This document shows positions 1-5,883 of a stretch of DNA of 7,146 nucleotides, piece after piece (position 1 is the stretch's first letter; every line of letters begins with the position of its first letter). Where the stretch lies: assembly GCA_030040455.1 (NCBI GenBank), contig JASHTR010000347.1:1-7146 (forward strand), written 5' to 3'. Position numbers and translations under genes: made by a program. The notes under the pieces were generated by a model that saw only the letters and a list, made by a program, of their open reading frames with translations, did not search any database and was not told where the DNA came from. This stretch comes from Terriglobia bacterium. Lineage in GTDB: Bacteria; Acidobacteriota; Terriglobia; UBA7540.

Positions 1-128
1 CGCCGCCGGATTCCCCTCCAGCGGGGTTCTGTGCTTCTTGCGGGCGCCATTAAGGCGATGTCCGAGGCGGCCTCGCTCGCTATCCCGTTTCCGTTCCCAC
101 CATTAGTCAAGTCGGATTGGCATGGCAT
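1..128 (-). CDS. 5' end of an unidentified gene, truncated by the window edge
   Basis: An ATG at 126-128 opens a frame that stays open for 42 codons to the window edge. A near-ideal SD (GAGGAG at 135-140) lies six bases upstream, and this is the main evidence for a real gene. The visible N-terminus starts MPCQSDLTNGGNGNG, continues with a small-residue stretch and turns basic with a Trp (RWRGIRR) at residues 36-42. The early part is low-complexity and polar, with no signal peptide or membrane helix yet visible. A soluble, Gly/Asn/Ser-rich leader before a basic patch would suit a cytosolic N-terminus preceding a first membrane helix, as in Wzx flippases or polyprenyl-phosphate sugar transferases, but this is only a guess from context. 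A second ATG five bases downstream (121-123) hits a stop after six codons and is excluded. The gene lies 149 bases beyond the deacetylase stop, so it may have its own promoter. Product unknown. Confidence 0.55.
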   Translation of the reverse strand, partial: MPCQSDLTNGGNGNGIASEAASDIALMAPARSTEPRWRGIRR

Positions 129-134
129 GGCTTT

Positions 135-140
135 CTCCTC
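135..140 (-). promoter_or_regulatory. Strong Shine-Dalgarno site for the gene starting at 128
   Basis: On the minus strand GAGGAG is followed by a six-base spacer and ATG. This is one of the best SD matches in the window and picks the ATG at 128 over the overlapping out-of-frame ATG at 123. Confidence 0.6.
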
Positions 141-247
141 ACGTATCAGTCTAATAATCCTGGCGAAGAAACGTGCACTTTACGAGTCGCCACTGTAGGC
201 TTCGGTACGATCACCGCCGCTGGCTCATCGAGAGAGGCACACAAAGC

Positions 248-265
248 GGTTCAGAGTGGTGAACC
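248..265 (-). terminator. Small hairpin after the deacetylase gene, possible weak terminator or attenuator
   Basis: A perfect 6-bp inverted repeat (GGTTCA / TGAACC) with a 6-base loop starts 12 bases after the deacetylase TAA. In the minus direction it is followed by GCTTTGTGTG, which has only a short T run, so it is at best a weak intrinsic terminator. It sits in the 149-base spacer before the next gene start. I saw no convincing -35/-10 pair in that spacer. Confidence 0.25.
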
Positions 266-277
266 ATATTCGAGAAG

Positions 278-1093
278 TTAGGTACTGCCGTAAGTCAGCA
301 CTTCAGCCACCGGGAGAACTTTCGCCCCCCCTTTGACGGCCAAGTGGACTACCGATTCGAGGAATTCTGGAGTACACCCGTATGGAGAGGGATTGAAACG
401 GACATCGTGTGTATAGAAGATCAACCAGCTCTTGCGGCTTTGGTTTTCCCGGAGAAGACGCTCCACCGTGTTCAGGCGATCAATGTCACCGTAGAGAGAG
501 TTAGCACGAAGGAGGTTCAGGTCGACCAGCGGTCCGTTGAAACCGCCATAAATACCTCTGCAACTTAGCATCTCTCTTCCAACAGCTTGCTTTGCTGACA
601 AAGTGACTTCCCCACGCGGGTAGGCAAAATTAGCAGTGGCAGGAAAGCTCCCCGTCTCCGTTATCGCCCTCCGCCCCTTACGAACGTCCTCCAGAAACCG
701 GCTCAGAGGAATCCCGTGGCTCGATGTGTGGCCGAAAGTATGGCTCGCGAGTTCGTGTCCATCCTTTGCCGCCAAGCATAGGTCCTCCATATGGAACTGA
801 TCGCCCAGAGCGTTCGAAGTGTTCATCAACCCCATCGCAACGTAGTAGGTTCCCCGAACGCCAAAACTCCTCAGAATCGAACCCCCAACGGTGTACGCAG
901 TGCGAGGAAAATCATCGAAGGAAAATGACACAAACGGCCCCGCATTACCCAAAGGAGCCACGCGCCGATGAGCTGAATACAACAGGCAGCGCAGGGCAGC
1001 GCTAAACTTCCGCCGCGTCTTCAGGAACCCTGATAATGTATGCTCCGAAAGGTATGCGGCTTTCTGGCGGCTATGCTGGCTGTTAGCTCTCAT
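278..1093 (-). CDS. Polysaccharide deacetylase (NodB / carbohydrate esterase 4 type)
   Basis: This 271-residue protein carries the NodB homology domain from about residue 53. Visible motifs in order are SFDD (Asp60 and Asp61: catalytic base and metal ligand), SHTFGH (His118 and His122: metal-binding HxxxH), AYPRG (Arg160, in the motif-3 position) and YTHD (His229, motif 5). The full metal triad (Asp61, His118, His122) is therefore intact, and an active metal-dependent deacetylase is expected, removing acetyl from an N- or O-acetyl sugar. The first 50 residues are basic and only mildly hydrophobic (RCLLYSAHRR near 35-44). There is no clear signal peptide or transmembrane helix, so it may act in the cytoplasm on a lipid-linked or nascent glycan; this is inference. 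It lies 45 bases after the second GT2 gene, in the same direction. The SD is poorly placed: GGAGGGG sits about 15 bases before ATG and a weaker AGG lies closer, so the exact start is less certain than the function. Confidence 0.88.
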   Translation of the reverse strand: MRANSQHSRQKAAYLSEHTLSGFLKTRRKFSAALRCLLYSAHRRVAPLGNAGPFVSFSFDDFPRTAYTVGGSILRSFGVRGTYYVAMGLMNTSNALGDQFHMEDLCLAAKDGHELASHTFGHTSSHGIPLSRFLEDVRKGRRAITETGSFPATANFAYPRGEVTLSAKQAVGREMLSCRGIYGGFNGPLVDLNLLRANSLYGDIDRLNTVERLLRENQSRKSWLIFYTHDVRFNPSPYGCTPEFLESVVHLAVKGGAKVLPVAEVLTYGST

Positions 1094-1138
1094 TCGGCTT
1101 AGCCTAATCCCCTCCCCACGCCAACCCCGCTGATGACC

Positions 1139-2047
1139 TTACCCCTCGAGTGGCCACAGGGCACTCTTGACCCTTCCGCGTTGTTCTCTGCGCAAAAATG
1201 CAATGAAGTCGGCAGAGACGGCCCTCTGTTCGCCGTGCAGATAGGCAGAAAAAAAACCAGCGAGCCTTACAGCCGTTCCCAGTATGTACGGTCTTCCGCG
1301 AAGCCGCCGCAAGGATTTGACAATCTCAAACAACGGGTCGAATCCAAGGGAGTAATCCATTCTTCCCTCCCGGAATGAACCGCCAATGAACCCTCCCGCG
1401 CTTCCGGTAGGCCTGTGATGAAATACGGGCAGATCTGGAAACGCCACAACATGCCAACCCTTCATCCGAGCCGCCGTCTCGGCATGGACATCAGGCCCTC
1501 CATAGGGCAAGCGGGCGTATGCCCTAACTGATTCGAAGCACTCGCGGCGGAACAACTGAACCGCGTGCGCAACGGATCTCACGCTATTCATCCTTCTGTT
1601 CAAAAACCTGCCGCCCTCGCATCTCTCGTAAATGAACCCACCGCCCAGTCCGAGTTGAGGATCCTGTCTGAACCTTTCCAGTAATTGTCCAAAGTAGTCG
1701 GGGTTCATTGAGACATCGGCGTCGAGATTTCCGATAAACTCATACTCCATGCCCTTCAACAGGGCAACTCCAGCGTTGATGGCATCCACCTGCGCCGCGA
1801 AGTTTCGGGGATGGTCTTCTGTTATGCGGTGGAGGCGAATGAAATCGTACTGGCGGGCATACTCCTTTACAATCTCGTCCGTCCTGTCGATAGATCCATC
1901 ACTCACGATCACCCAACGAAGCGGTCTGTGCGTCTGCGCCACAACGGATTTGATAACGTTCCCGATGTGCTTCTCCTCGTTGTAAGCGGCCGTTGCAAGG
2001 ACGAATTGCCCTCCCTTTTCGCTTCGTCCTCCGGAATCCCTCATCAT
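1139..2047 (-). CDS. GT2-family glycosyltransferase
   Basis: This 302-residue protein has a GT-A fold signature. It shows an N-terminal strand with AAYNEE (20-25), VSDGSIDRT (48-56, nucleotide binding, Asp50), and NLDADV (107-112) whose DAD at 109-111 is the expected divalent-metal/UDP or dTDP motif. GGPDVHAE (183-190) lies where family 2 enzymes usually keep the acceptor-side acidic residues. The C-terminal 60 residues hold a mildly hydrophobic stretch (PYILGTAVRLAGFFSAYL, 253-270) flanked by Arg/Lys, better read as a peripheral membrane-facing helix than as a true transmembrane segment. It presumably transfers one sugar to a lipid-linked growing repeat unit on the cytoplasmic face; donor and acceptor cannot be read from sequence. 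Two adjacent ATGs exist. The first at 2047 is chosen, with AAGGT at 2055-2059 and a seven-base spacer. A 133-base spacer separates it from the preceding GT2 gene. Confidence 0.88.
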   Translation of the reverse strand: MMRDSGGRSEKGGQFVLATAAYNEEKHIGNVIKSVVAQTHRPLRWVIVSDGSIDRTDEIVKEYARQYDFIRLHRITEDHPRNFAAQVDAINAGVALLKGMEYEFIGNLDADVSMNPDYFGQLLERFRQDPQLGLGGGFIYERCEGGRFLNRRMNSVRSVAHAVQLFRRECFESVRAYARLPYGGPDVHAETAARMKGWHVVAFPDLPVFHHRPTGSAGGFIGGSFREGRMDYSLGFDPLFEIVKSLRRLRGRPYILGTAVRLAGFFSAYLHGEQRAVSADFIAFLRREQRGRVKSALWPLEG

Positions 2048-2180
2048 GACTATTACCTTAAAGCCGTCTTTTCAAGTTACCCTAACCGGGCTAGCGGCCT
2101 GCCTTATGTGCGGTCAGATACCATCACCGAGGTTCGGGTGTCAGCGGGCACATCACGGCTTCTACAAAGTCCGGCGAAAC

Positions 2181-3122
2181 CTACGGACTCCTTAAACTCC
2201 AAAGCCACCGCATGCATGCCAGAGACTTCTTTACCTGCCAACCAGCTCGGACCCGCCAGGATGCTCTCGATGCGGATGCTGCTGAATAAACTACATAACG
2301 GATCAAATCGTGTACCCACACCGATGCGAGATAAGCAATCAGCGCTGGCTTTGAGTGGTGCTTTCTCCAATACTGGAGATTCGCCTTCTGCATTTCAACA
2401 TAGAAGTAGACCGGGGCCCGGGCGGTTGTTCCTCCACCGTAATGGATGGCCTCTGCGTCCGGGTAGAAGGCGACGCGCCATCCGGCTTTGCGGAACCGCA
2501 AACACCAGTCAATATCGTCTCCATACATGAAATAACGGTCGTCGATCAAGCCGACCTCTTCCATCGCTGTGCGACGAACCAGTAAGAAACAACCATTGAG
2601 GGCATCCACATCGCGAGCCGCGTCGTGCGCAAAATCAGTCATCATCAGGCCGCCGAAAACCGCCAGGCGGCGAAGCGCGGTCCGGTCGAGCGCTAATGCG
2701 CGACACCAGGAGTTCCACACGCCCGGCGCACGCATGCAGGAGCGTTGCATTGAACCGTCAGGATTCAGAATCCTTGGGCCGACGACTCCAATCGTGGGGT
2801 TCTTCTCCATATACTCCATCAGCTTGCCGAAACATCCTGGCAAGACCCGCACATCGGGGTTCACCAGACAAACGTACCTTCCCGGGCGGCTCGCTTCAAT
2901 CGCAACGACATTACCTCGTGGAAAGCCGAGATTTGTGGCGCTGCGGATCAGTTTTACCTCCGGAAAGCCCTCAGCGATCATATCCGCCGTAGCGTCGGTG
3001 GAAGCATTATCGACGGCAATAATCTCTGCAGACAGGCCGCGCACTTCCTCTGTAATTGACCTGAAGCATTCCTCAACAAACCTCTTTGCATTCCAAGTAA
3101 CAACAACAACCGATAAATCCAA
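2181..3122 (-). CDS. GT2-family glycosyltransferase, WbbL/rhamnosyltransferase-like
   Basis: This 313-residue protein opens with LSVVVVTWN (3-11), followed by AVDNASTD (36-43), NLGFPRGN (64-71), LVNPDV (86-91, the NPD standing in for DXD) and GDDIDWCLR (201-209, the catalytic acidic cluster near Asp202-Asp205). The order and spacing match the WbbL-like branch of GT2, many of whose characterised members transfer L-rhamnose. A location just after the RmlC and RmlD homologues supports a deoxysugar donor, but specificity is inferred. The C-terminus (about 255-300) is basic and amphipathic, with a hydrophobic patch (LIAYLASVWVHDLIRYVVY, 261-279) suited to membrane association. Translation must begin at TTG: an in-frame TAG at 3132-3134 lies four codons upstream, there is no ATG or GTG between, and the conserved strand begins two residues after the TTG. 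A 160-base spacer separates it from rfbD. Confidence 0.9.
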   Translation of the reverse strand: MDLSVVVVTWNAKRFVEECFRSITEEVRGLSAEIIAVDNASTDATADMIAEGFPEVKLIRSATNLGFPRGNVVAIEASRPGRYVCLVNPDVRVLPGCFGKLMEYMEKNPTIGVVGPRILNPDGSMQRSCMRAPGVWNSWCRALALDRTALRRLAVFGGLMMTDFAHDAARDVDALNGCFLLVRRTAMEEVGLIDDRYFMYGDDIDWCLRFRKAGWRVAFYPDAEAIHYGGGTTARAPVYFYVEMQKANLQYWRKHHSKPALIAYLASVWVHDLIRYVVYSAASASRASWRVRAGWQVKKSLACMRWLWSLRSP

Positions 3123-3126
3123 GATC

Positions 3127-3132
3127 CACCCC
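3127..3132 (-). promoter_or_regulatory. SD site supporting a TTG start for the WbbL-like gene
   Basis: GGGGTG lies four bases before TTG at 3122 and overlaps the in-frame TAG at 3132-3134. A G-rich SD plus the absence of any other start codon makes TTG the only practical start. Confidence 0.45.
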
Positions 3133-3190
3133 TACGTGCCGAAGGTAGTGAGATTAAGCGTTGAGCGTCGATCTCAAGGGCGACACCAAT

Positions 3191-3289
3191 TCAAGCGCTC
3201 CGCGCCCGCACGGCTTGCTCTATGCGCCCTCGGATGTCGCCGAAGGTGTTGAACCGATGGCGGTATAGCCAGTATTCCGCGCTCAGCAC
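3191..3289 (-). other. Short ORF in the rfbD-GT2 spacer, possible gene remnant
   Basis: In the spacer between rfbD and the WbbL-like gene, a GTG overlapping the last bases of rfbD opens a frame of 32 codons ending in TGA. Its product has a protein-like look: LSAEYWLYRHRFNTFGDIRG near the start, then a basic amphipathic end (RIEQAVRARSA). I do not recognise the family. It has no good SD, and the frame continues upstream inside rfbD without an obvious start, so an independent small gene is unlikely. It may be the leftover 3' end of a gene deleted between rfbD and the glycosyltransferase, or pure chance. A competing 41-codon ORF in the third frame starting at the nearby ATG looks less protein-like. 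Confidence 0.25.
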
Positions 3290-4212
3290 TGGTCCGCATA
3301 CAACCGCACAGGATTTGCGGGAGTTGTAGTGGCGGGAGTTCCGTGCCGTGTTCTTTCCGGAATCTCCAGATATCGCCGAAGTCCCTCCTGCCAGGATTGG
3401 AAGTGATTCAGTCCCAGATCTTTCAACGCCAGATTTTCAAGCACGGAATATTTTGGCCGCGGAACCTTCGCGGGAAATTCACCCGGGGAGGCGATTTCGA
3501 GATCCACCCGAGTACCGGTGATTGAAAATATCTCGAGCGCAAACTCAAACCACGAGCAACCTCCTTCTGCGGTGGCGTGAAATACACCGTTGCAATCCGA
3601 CCGGCTGAGTCCGACGATCTGTTCGGCCAATTCGGCTGTAAAAGTGGGCGTAACCAACTCGTCGTTGACAACGCGCACCCTGCCCTTCTGCCTGGCCAGC
3701 TCGAGCATCCGCTCAACAAAATTCAGCCCACCCTTTGCGCGGCAGGGCTGTTTTCCATAGAGCCCTGAGGTGCGCACCACCTGATGCTTGCCTGCGAGGG
3801 AGCGAATGAAGTGCTCTCCTGCGAGTTTCGTGTTCCCATAGACATTGAGGGGTAGCGGGATGTCCGTTTCTGTATAAGGAGTGCACTTGCGTCCATCGAA
3901 AACGTAGTCCGTGCTGACATGGATGAGCAGCGCGCCCAGTTCATTTGCAGCTAGGGCTAGATTTCTTGCTCCCATCGCATTGACGGCGTAGGCTTTCGCC
4001 GGTTCTTGTTCGCACCGTTCGACATGATGCATGGCCGCAGTGTTCACAATCGCGTTCAGATGTGAACCTTGCAGCGCCATCGTAACTGACTTCCGGTCGG
4101 AGACTTCGATGTCGGCGTGTGTAAGGCCAATAACCGCATCGCCAGCCCTGTAAAACGCGGACACAATGTCGCTGCCCAGTTGGCCGTCTGCGCCGATGAC
4201 TGCGACTCTCAT
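3283..4212 (-). CDS. rfbD: dTDP-4-dehydrorhamnose reductase-like SDR (RmlD/RfbD family)
   Basis: This 309-residue extended SDR would reduce the 4-keto group of an NDP-4-keto-6-deoxy sugar using NAD(P)H, the last step of dTDP-L-rhamnose synthesis in the classical case. Visible features are GADGQLG (7-13, dinucleotide-binding GxxGxxG), STDYVFDG (100-107, with catalytic Thr101), YGNTKLAGE (125-133, the YxxxK pair Tyr125/Lys129) and PRPKYSVL (251-258, the RmlD-type PRPxxS block). The segment NTAAMHHVERCE (57-68) differs from the NAAAYTxVDxAE of classical RmlD, so the substrate may be a different ketosugar. Homology ends near GLRRYL (277-282). The last 25 or so residues (RTRHGTPATTTPANP...) are low-complexity and unusual. 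The start overlaps the SDR stop as ATGA, with GGGGAG at 4222-4227 nine bases upstream inside the SDR gene, indicating translational coupling. Confidence 0.87.
   Translation of the reverse strand: MRVAVIGADGQLGSDIVSAFYRAGDAVIGLTHADIEVSDRKSVTMALQGSHLNAIVNTAAMHHVERCEQEPAKAYAVNAMGARNLALAANELGALLIHVSTDYVFDGRKCTPYTETDIPLPLNVYGNTKLAGEHFIRSLAGKHQVVRTSGLYGKQPCRAKGGLNFVERMLELARQKGRVRVVNDELVTPTFTAELAEQIVGLSRSDCNGVFHATAEGGCSWFEFALEIFSITGTRVDLEIASPGEFPAKVPRPKYSVLENLALKDLGLNHFQSWQEGLRRYLEIPERTRHGTPATTTPANPVRLYADQC
3317..3340. repeat. Short direct repeat at the 3' end of rfbD
   Basis: GCGGGAGTT occurs at 3317-3325 and again at 3332-3340, a 15-base period. It encodes the repetitive Thr/Pro/Ala tail of the reductase. 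It could be a small in-frame slippage duplication or chance. Confidence 0.35.
4209..4212 (-). other. ATGA stop-start overlap coupling the SDR and rfbD
   Basis: The rfbD ATG (4212-4210) and the SDR TGA (4211-4209) share bases as ATGA on the minus strand. This is the classic arrangement for translational coupling and suggests that the two enzymes are made in balanced amounts for one pathway. Confidence 0.8.
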
Positions 4213-5243
4213 CGTGACGTGCTCCCCACTAGGGCGCCAGCGTTCGTCTCAGGTGAAACGACCCCCGCTATGCTGTACAGCTCGATCCCGTTCTCCATTT
4301 GCTTAAACGTCGTGATATTGGAATACAGGGGGTTGTCCCAGTCGCTACACTTCTCCATGTTGTCCATCAGATTGTTGACAATCGACTTGACATCGTCCTT
4401 GGGATGAAAACTTAGCACGTTCCTCGCTTTCTCGGTGCTTACCTTGTAGTTGCGGAAATCCTGGATGTATTTGATGTGCATTTTTGTATGAAGGCCAAGC
4501 CGCTCTTCCAACGCCGCCCGGACCAAATCTCCCACTTCCCCCACCGTATAATTGCCAGAGGCAATGTTAAAGATCCCTGAAAGCCGGGGGTTGGCCTCAA
4601 GCGCGCGAATATAGGCCGTCGCGGCGTCGTCGATACTCAGGAGAGGCCGCCAGATGGAGGGATTGTTGATGTTGATAAGCCGCTCCTTCATCGCGCTGCG
4701 GAACATGGTGTTCACAATTAGATCAAAACGCATCCTCGGACTGTATCCGGAAATGGTCCCCTTCCGCAGGGAAATCACCGAGAACGTCTCATCGGCGAGC
4801 TGCATTACCGCCTGTTCGCCCTGGAGCTTGGAGATGCCATAAGGGTAGGACGAGCTGACGGGCCGGCTTTCGTCGTACAACTCGTTCTCCGTGTAGCCGT
4901 AAACAGAGCAAGAGCTAGCGTAAATGTACCGCTTCACGCCGGCCGCCTTAGCGATGTAGGCCAGGTAGGCGGGAGCCGCGGCGTTAAAGATGAAATTCTT
5001 GCTGGGTGAATATTCCGCCATCGGATCGTTAGAGAGCCCGGCCAGGAAGATCACTTGGTCGTAGGCCCCCAGATCCTCCGTGGTGAGGTAGAAAATGTCC
5101 TTTTTCAGAATCCCGACCTGCTCCGGAAGGTGATTGCCGAACCAAAACAAATCCACGACATCCACCCGGTACCCGCGGTCGAGCAGTCTTGGAATGAGCA
5201 CGGAGCCAACATAGCCCGCTCCTCCCGTAACTAAAACTTTCAT
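4209..5243 (-). CDS. NAD-dependent sugar-nucleotide epimerase/dehydratase (extended SDR)
   Basis: This 344-residue extended SDR has TGGAGYVG (6-13, Gly7/Gly10/Gly13), an acidic residue at the end of strand 2 (Asp31, preferring NAD over NADP), and FLAGLSNDP (66-74). The catalytic set is Ser111 in SSCSVYG plus Tyr135 and Lys139 in YGISK, and RPLLSIDDAA (199-208) is a typical sugar-binding loop region. The Ser-Tyr-Lys set with SVYG resembles GalE-like epimerases. It does not show the TDEVYG with acid pair of RmlB-type 4,6-dehydratases, so I favour epimerase or other redox tailoring of an NDP-sugar over dehydration. The exact substrate is unknown. The start is the ATG at 5243, giving the canonical MKVLVTGG opening, with AAGGAG eight bases upstream. 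An ATG 28 codons further up is in frame but would overlap rfbC and add a non-conserved leader. It lies 52 bases after rfbC and overlaps rfbD by four bases. Confidence 0.87.
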   Translation of the reverse strand: MKVLVTGGAGYVGSVLIPRLLDRGYRVDVVDLFWFGNHLPEQVGILKKDIFYLTTEDLGAYDQVIFLAGLSNDPMAEYSPSKNFIFNAAAPAYLAYIAKAAGVKRYIYASSCSVYGYTENELYDESRPVSSSYPYGISKLQGEQAVMQLADETFSVISLRKGTISGYSPRMRFDLIVNTMFRSAMKERLININNPSIWRPLLSIDDAATAYIRALEANPRLSGIFNIASGNYTVGEVGDLVRAALEERLGLHTKMHIKYIQDFRNYKVSTEKARNVLSFHPKDDVKSIVNNLMDNMEKCSDWDNPLYSNITTFKQMENGIELYSIAGVVSPETNAGALVGSTSR

Positions 5244-5251
5244 CGCCTCTT

Positions 5252-5257
5252 CTCCTT
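5252..5257 (-). promoter_or_regulatory. SD site that fixes the start of the SDR epimerase
   Basis: AAGGAG with an eight-base spacer precedes the ATG at 5243. This decides against the longer reading from 5327, which would overlap the end of rfbC by 32 bases. Confidence 0.7.
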
Positions 5258-5295
5258 GGCTGGTTAAGTATCGATCTGGTCTTGAACGGGGAGTA

Positions 5296-5859
5296 CTATT
5301 GGAAAAACGCTGAATCTGGGGATTCAAGCCACTGGGCTAGTGTCTGCGCACAGCGGTCCTTGTTGGAAAGGATCGGAGACTTCACCGGCCACTCGATGCC
5401 AATTTCCGGGTCGTTCCACAGGATTCCAGACTCTGCCTTGTTGTTGTAGATTCCCGTGCACTTGTACTGAATCTCAGCGGTATCGGAGAGCACGCAGAAT
5501 CCGCGCGCAAATCCAGCCGGCGCCCATACCTGCCGCCGGTTCTCTGCCGAGGCAGTCACGCCAACCCACTGTCCCAGAGTTGGCGATTTCTTCCGGATGT
5601 CCACGGCCACGAGAAATGCGGTCCCGACCGTGACTCGCATCAGCTTGCCCATCGGTGGATCCCACTGAAAATGCAAACCACGGACCGTGTCTTTCATCGA
5701 ACGCGAATGGTTATCCTGGACAAAGTGCGTGGGGAGATCGAGCTCCCGGAACTGATCCTCTCGAAAGGTCTCCGTGAAGAAGCCCCGGCTGTCCTCGAAG
5801 ACTTCCGGCACAAGGACAACCACGTCGCTCAAATAGCGTGACTCAATGCTAATCTGCAT
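5296..5859 (-). CDS. rfbC: dTDP-4-dehydrorhamnose 3,5-epimerase (RmlC)
   Basis: This 187-residue cupin, of usual family length, epimerises C3 and C5 of dTDP-4-keto-6-deoxyglucose in the rhamnose pathway. Signature blocks appear in order: EDSRGFFTETF (22-32), the QDNHSRS region (48-54), VRGLHFQ (59-65) with catalytic His63, GKLMRVTVG (71-79), DIRKKSPTLGQW (87-98), PAGFARGFCVLSD (114-126), IQYKCT (130-135) with Tyr132, Tyr138 just after, and ILWNDPEIGIEWP (146-158) followed by SNKD (165-168), where Asp168 is likely the partner of His63. Residue 119 is Arg (GFARGF) where many characterised RmlC enzymes have His (GFAHGF). Related proteins with Arg exist to my memory, so this is a variant and not proof of inactivity. 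The gene starts 24 bases after the GT4 stop, behind a weak AAGAGA-type SD. The neighbouring RmlD homologue supports a rhamnose-like product, although other 3,5-epimerised deoxysugars are possible. Confidence 0.92.
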   Translation of the reverse strand: MQISIESRYLSDVVVLVPEVFEDSRGFFTETFREDQFRELDLPTHFVQDNHSRSMKDTVRGLHFQWDPPMGKLMRVTVGTAFLVAVDIRKKSPTLGQWVGVTASAENRRQVWAPAGFARGFCVLSDTAEIQYKCTGIYNNKAESGILWNDPEIGIEWPVKSPILSNKDRCAQTLAQWLESPDSAFFQ

Positions 5860-5883
5860 GCTTCTCTTTAGGAGCTAGACCAA

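Noticed and set aside
2048..2180. Possible promoter in the 133-base spacer (TTGAAA near 2070)
   Set aside because: The only matching -10-like hexamer would overlap the start codon region, so it cannot serve the second GT2 gene.
2104..2370. Minus-strand 88-codon frame reaching into the spacer between the two GT2 genes
   Set aside because: It starts deep inside the WbbL-like gene in another frame, has no SD of note and its product has no recognisable features.
1811..2530. Long plus-strand open frame of 239 codons
   Set aside because: It lies opposite two well-supported GT2 genes, spans their spacer and has no recognisable motif; it is an antisense shadow.
3149..3176. TGAGAT / ATCTCA inverted repeat in the rfbD-GT2 spacer
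   Set aside because: A 6-bp stem with a long loop of about 16 bases and no T run is too weak to call a terminator.
2569..3252. Plus-strand open frame of 227 codons
   Set aside because: It is antisense to the WbbL-like gene, Arg/Ser-rich and without domain motifs. The minus-strand gene has full GT2 motifs.
3256..3268. GGCGGTA resembling the start of an ops/JUMPstart element
   Set aside because: Only seven bases match, the following bases differ and it lies mid-operon; chance match.
5244..5327. 28-codon N-terminal extension of the SDR epimerase starting at 5327
   Set aside because: It would overlap the end of rfbC and lacks family similarity. The ATG at 5243 has AAGGAG at ideal spacing and gives the canonical MKVLVTGG opening.
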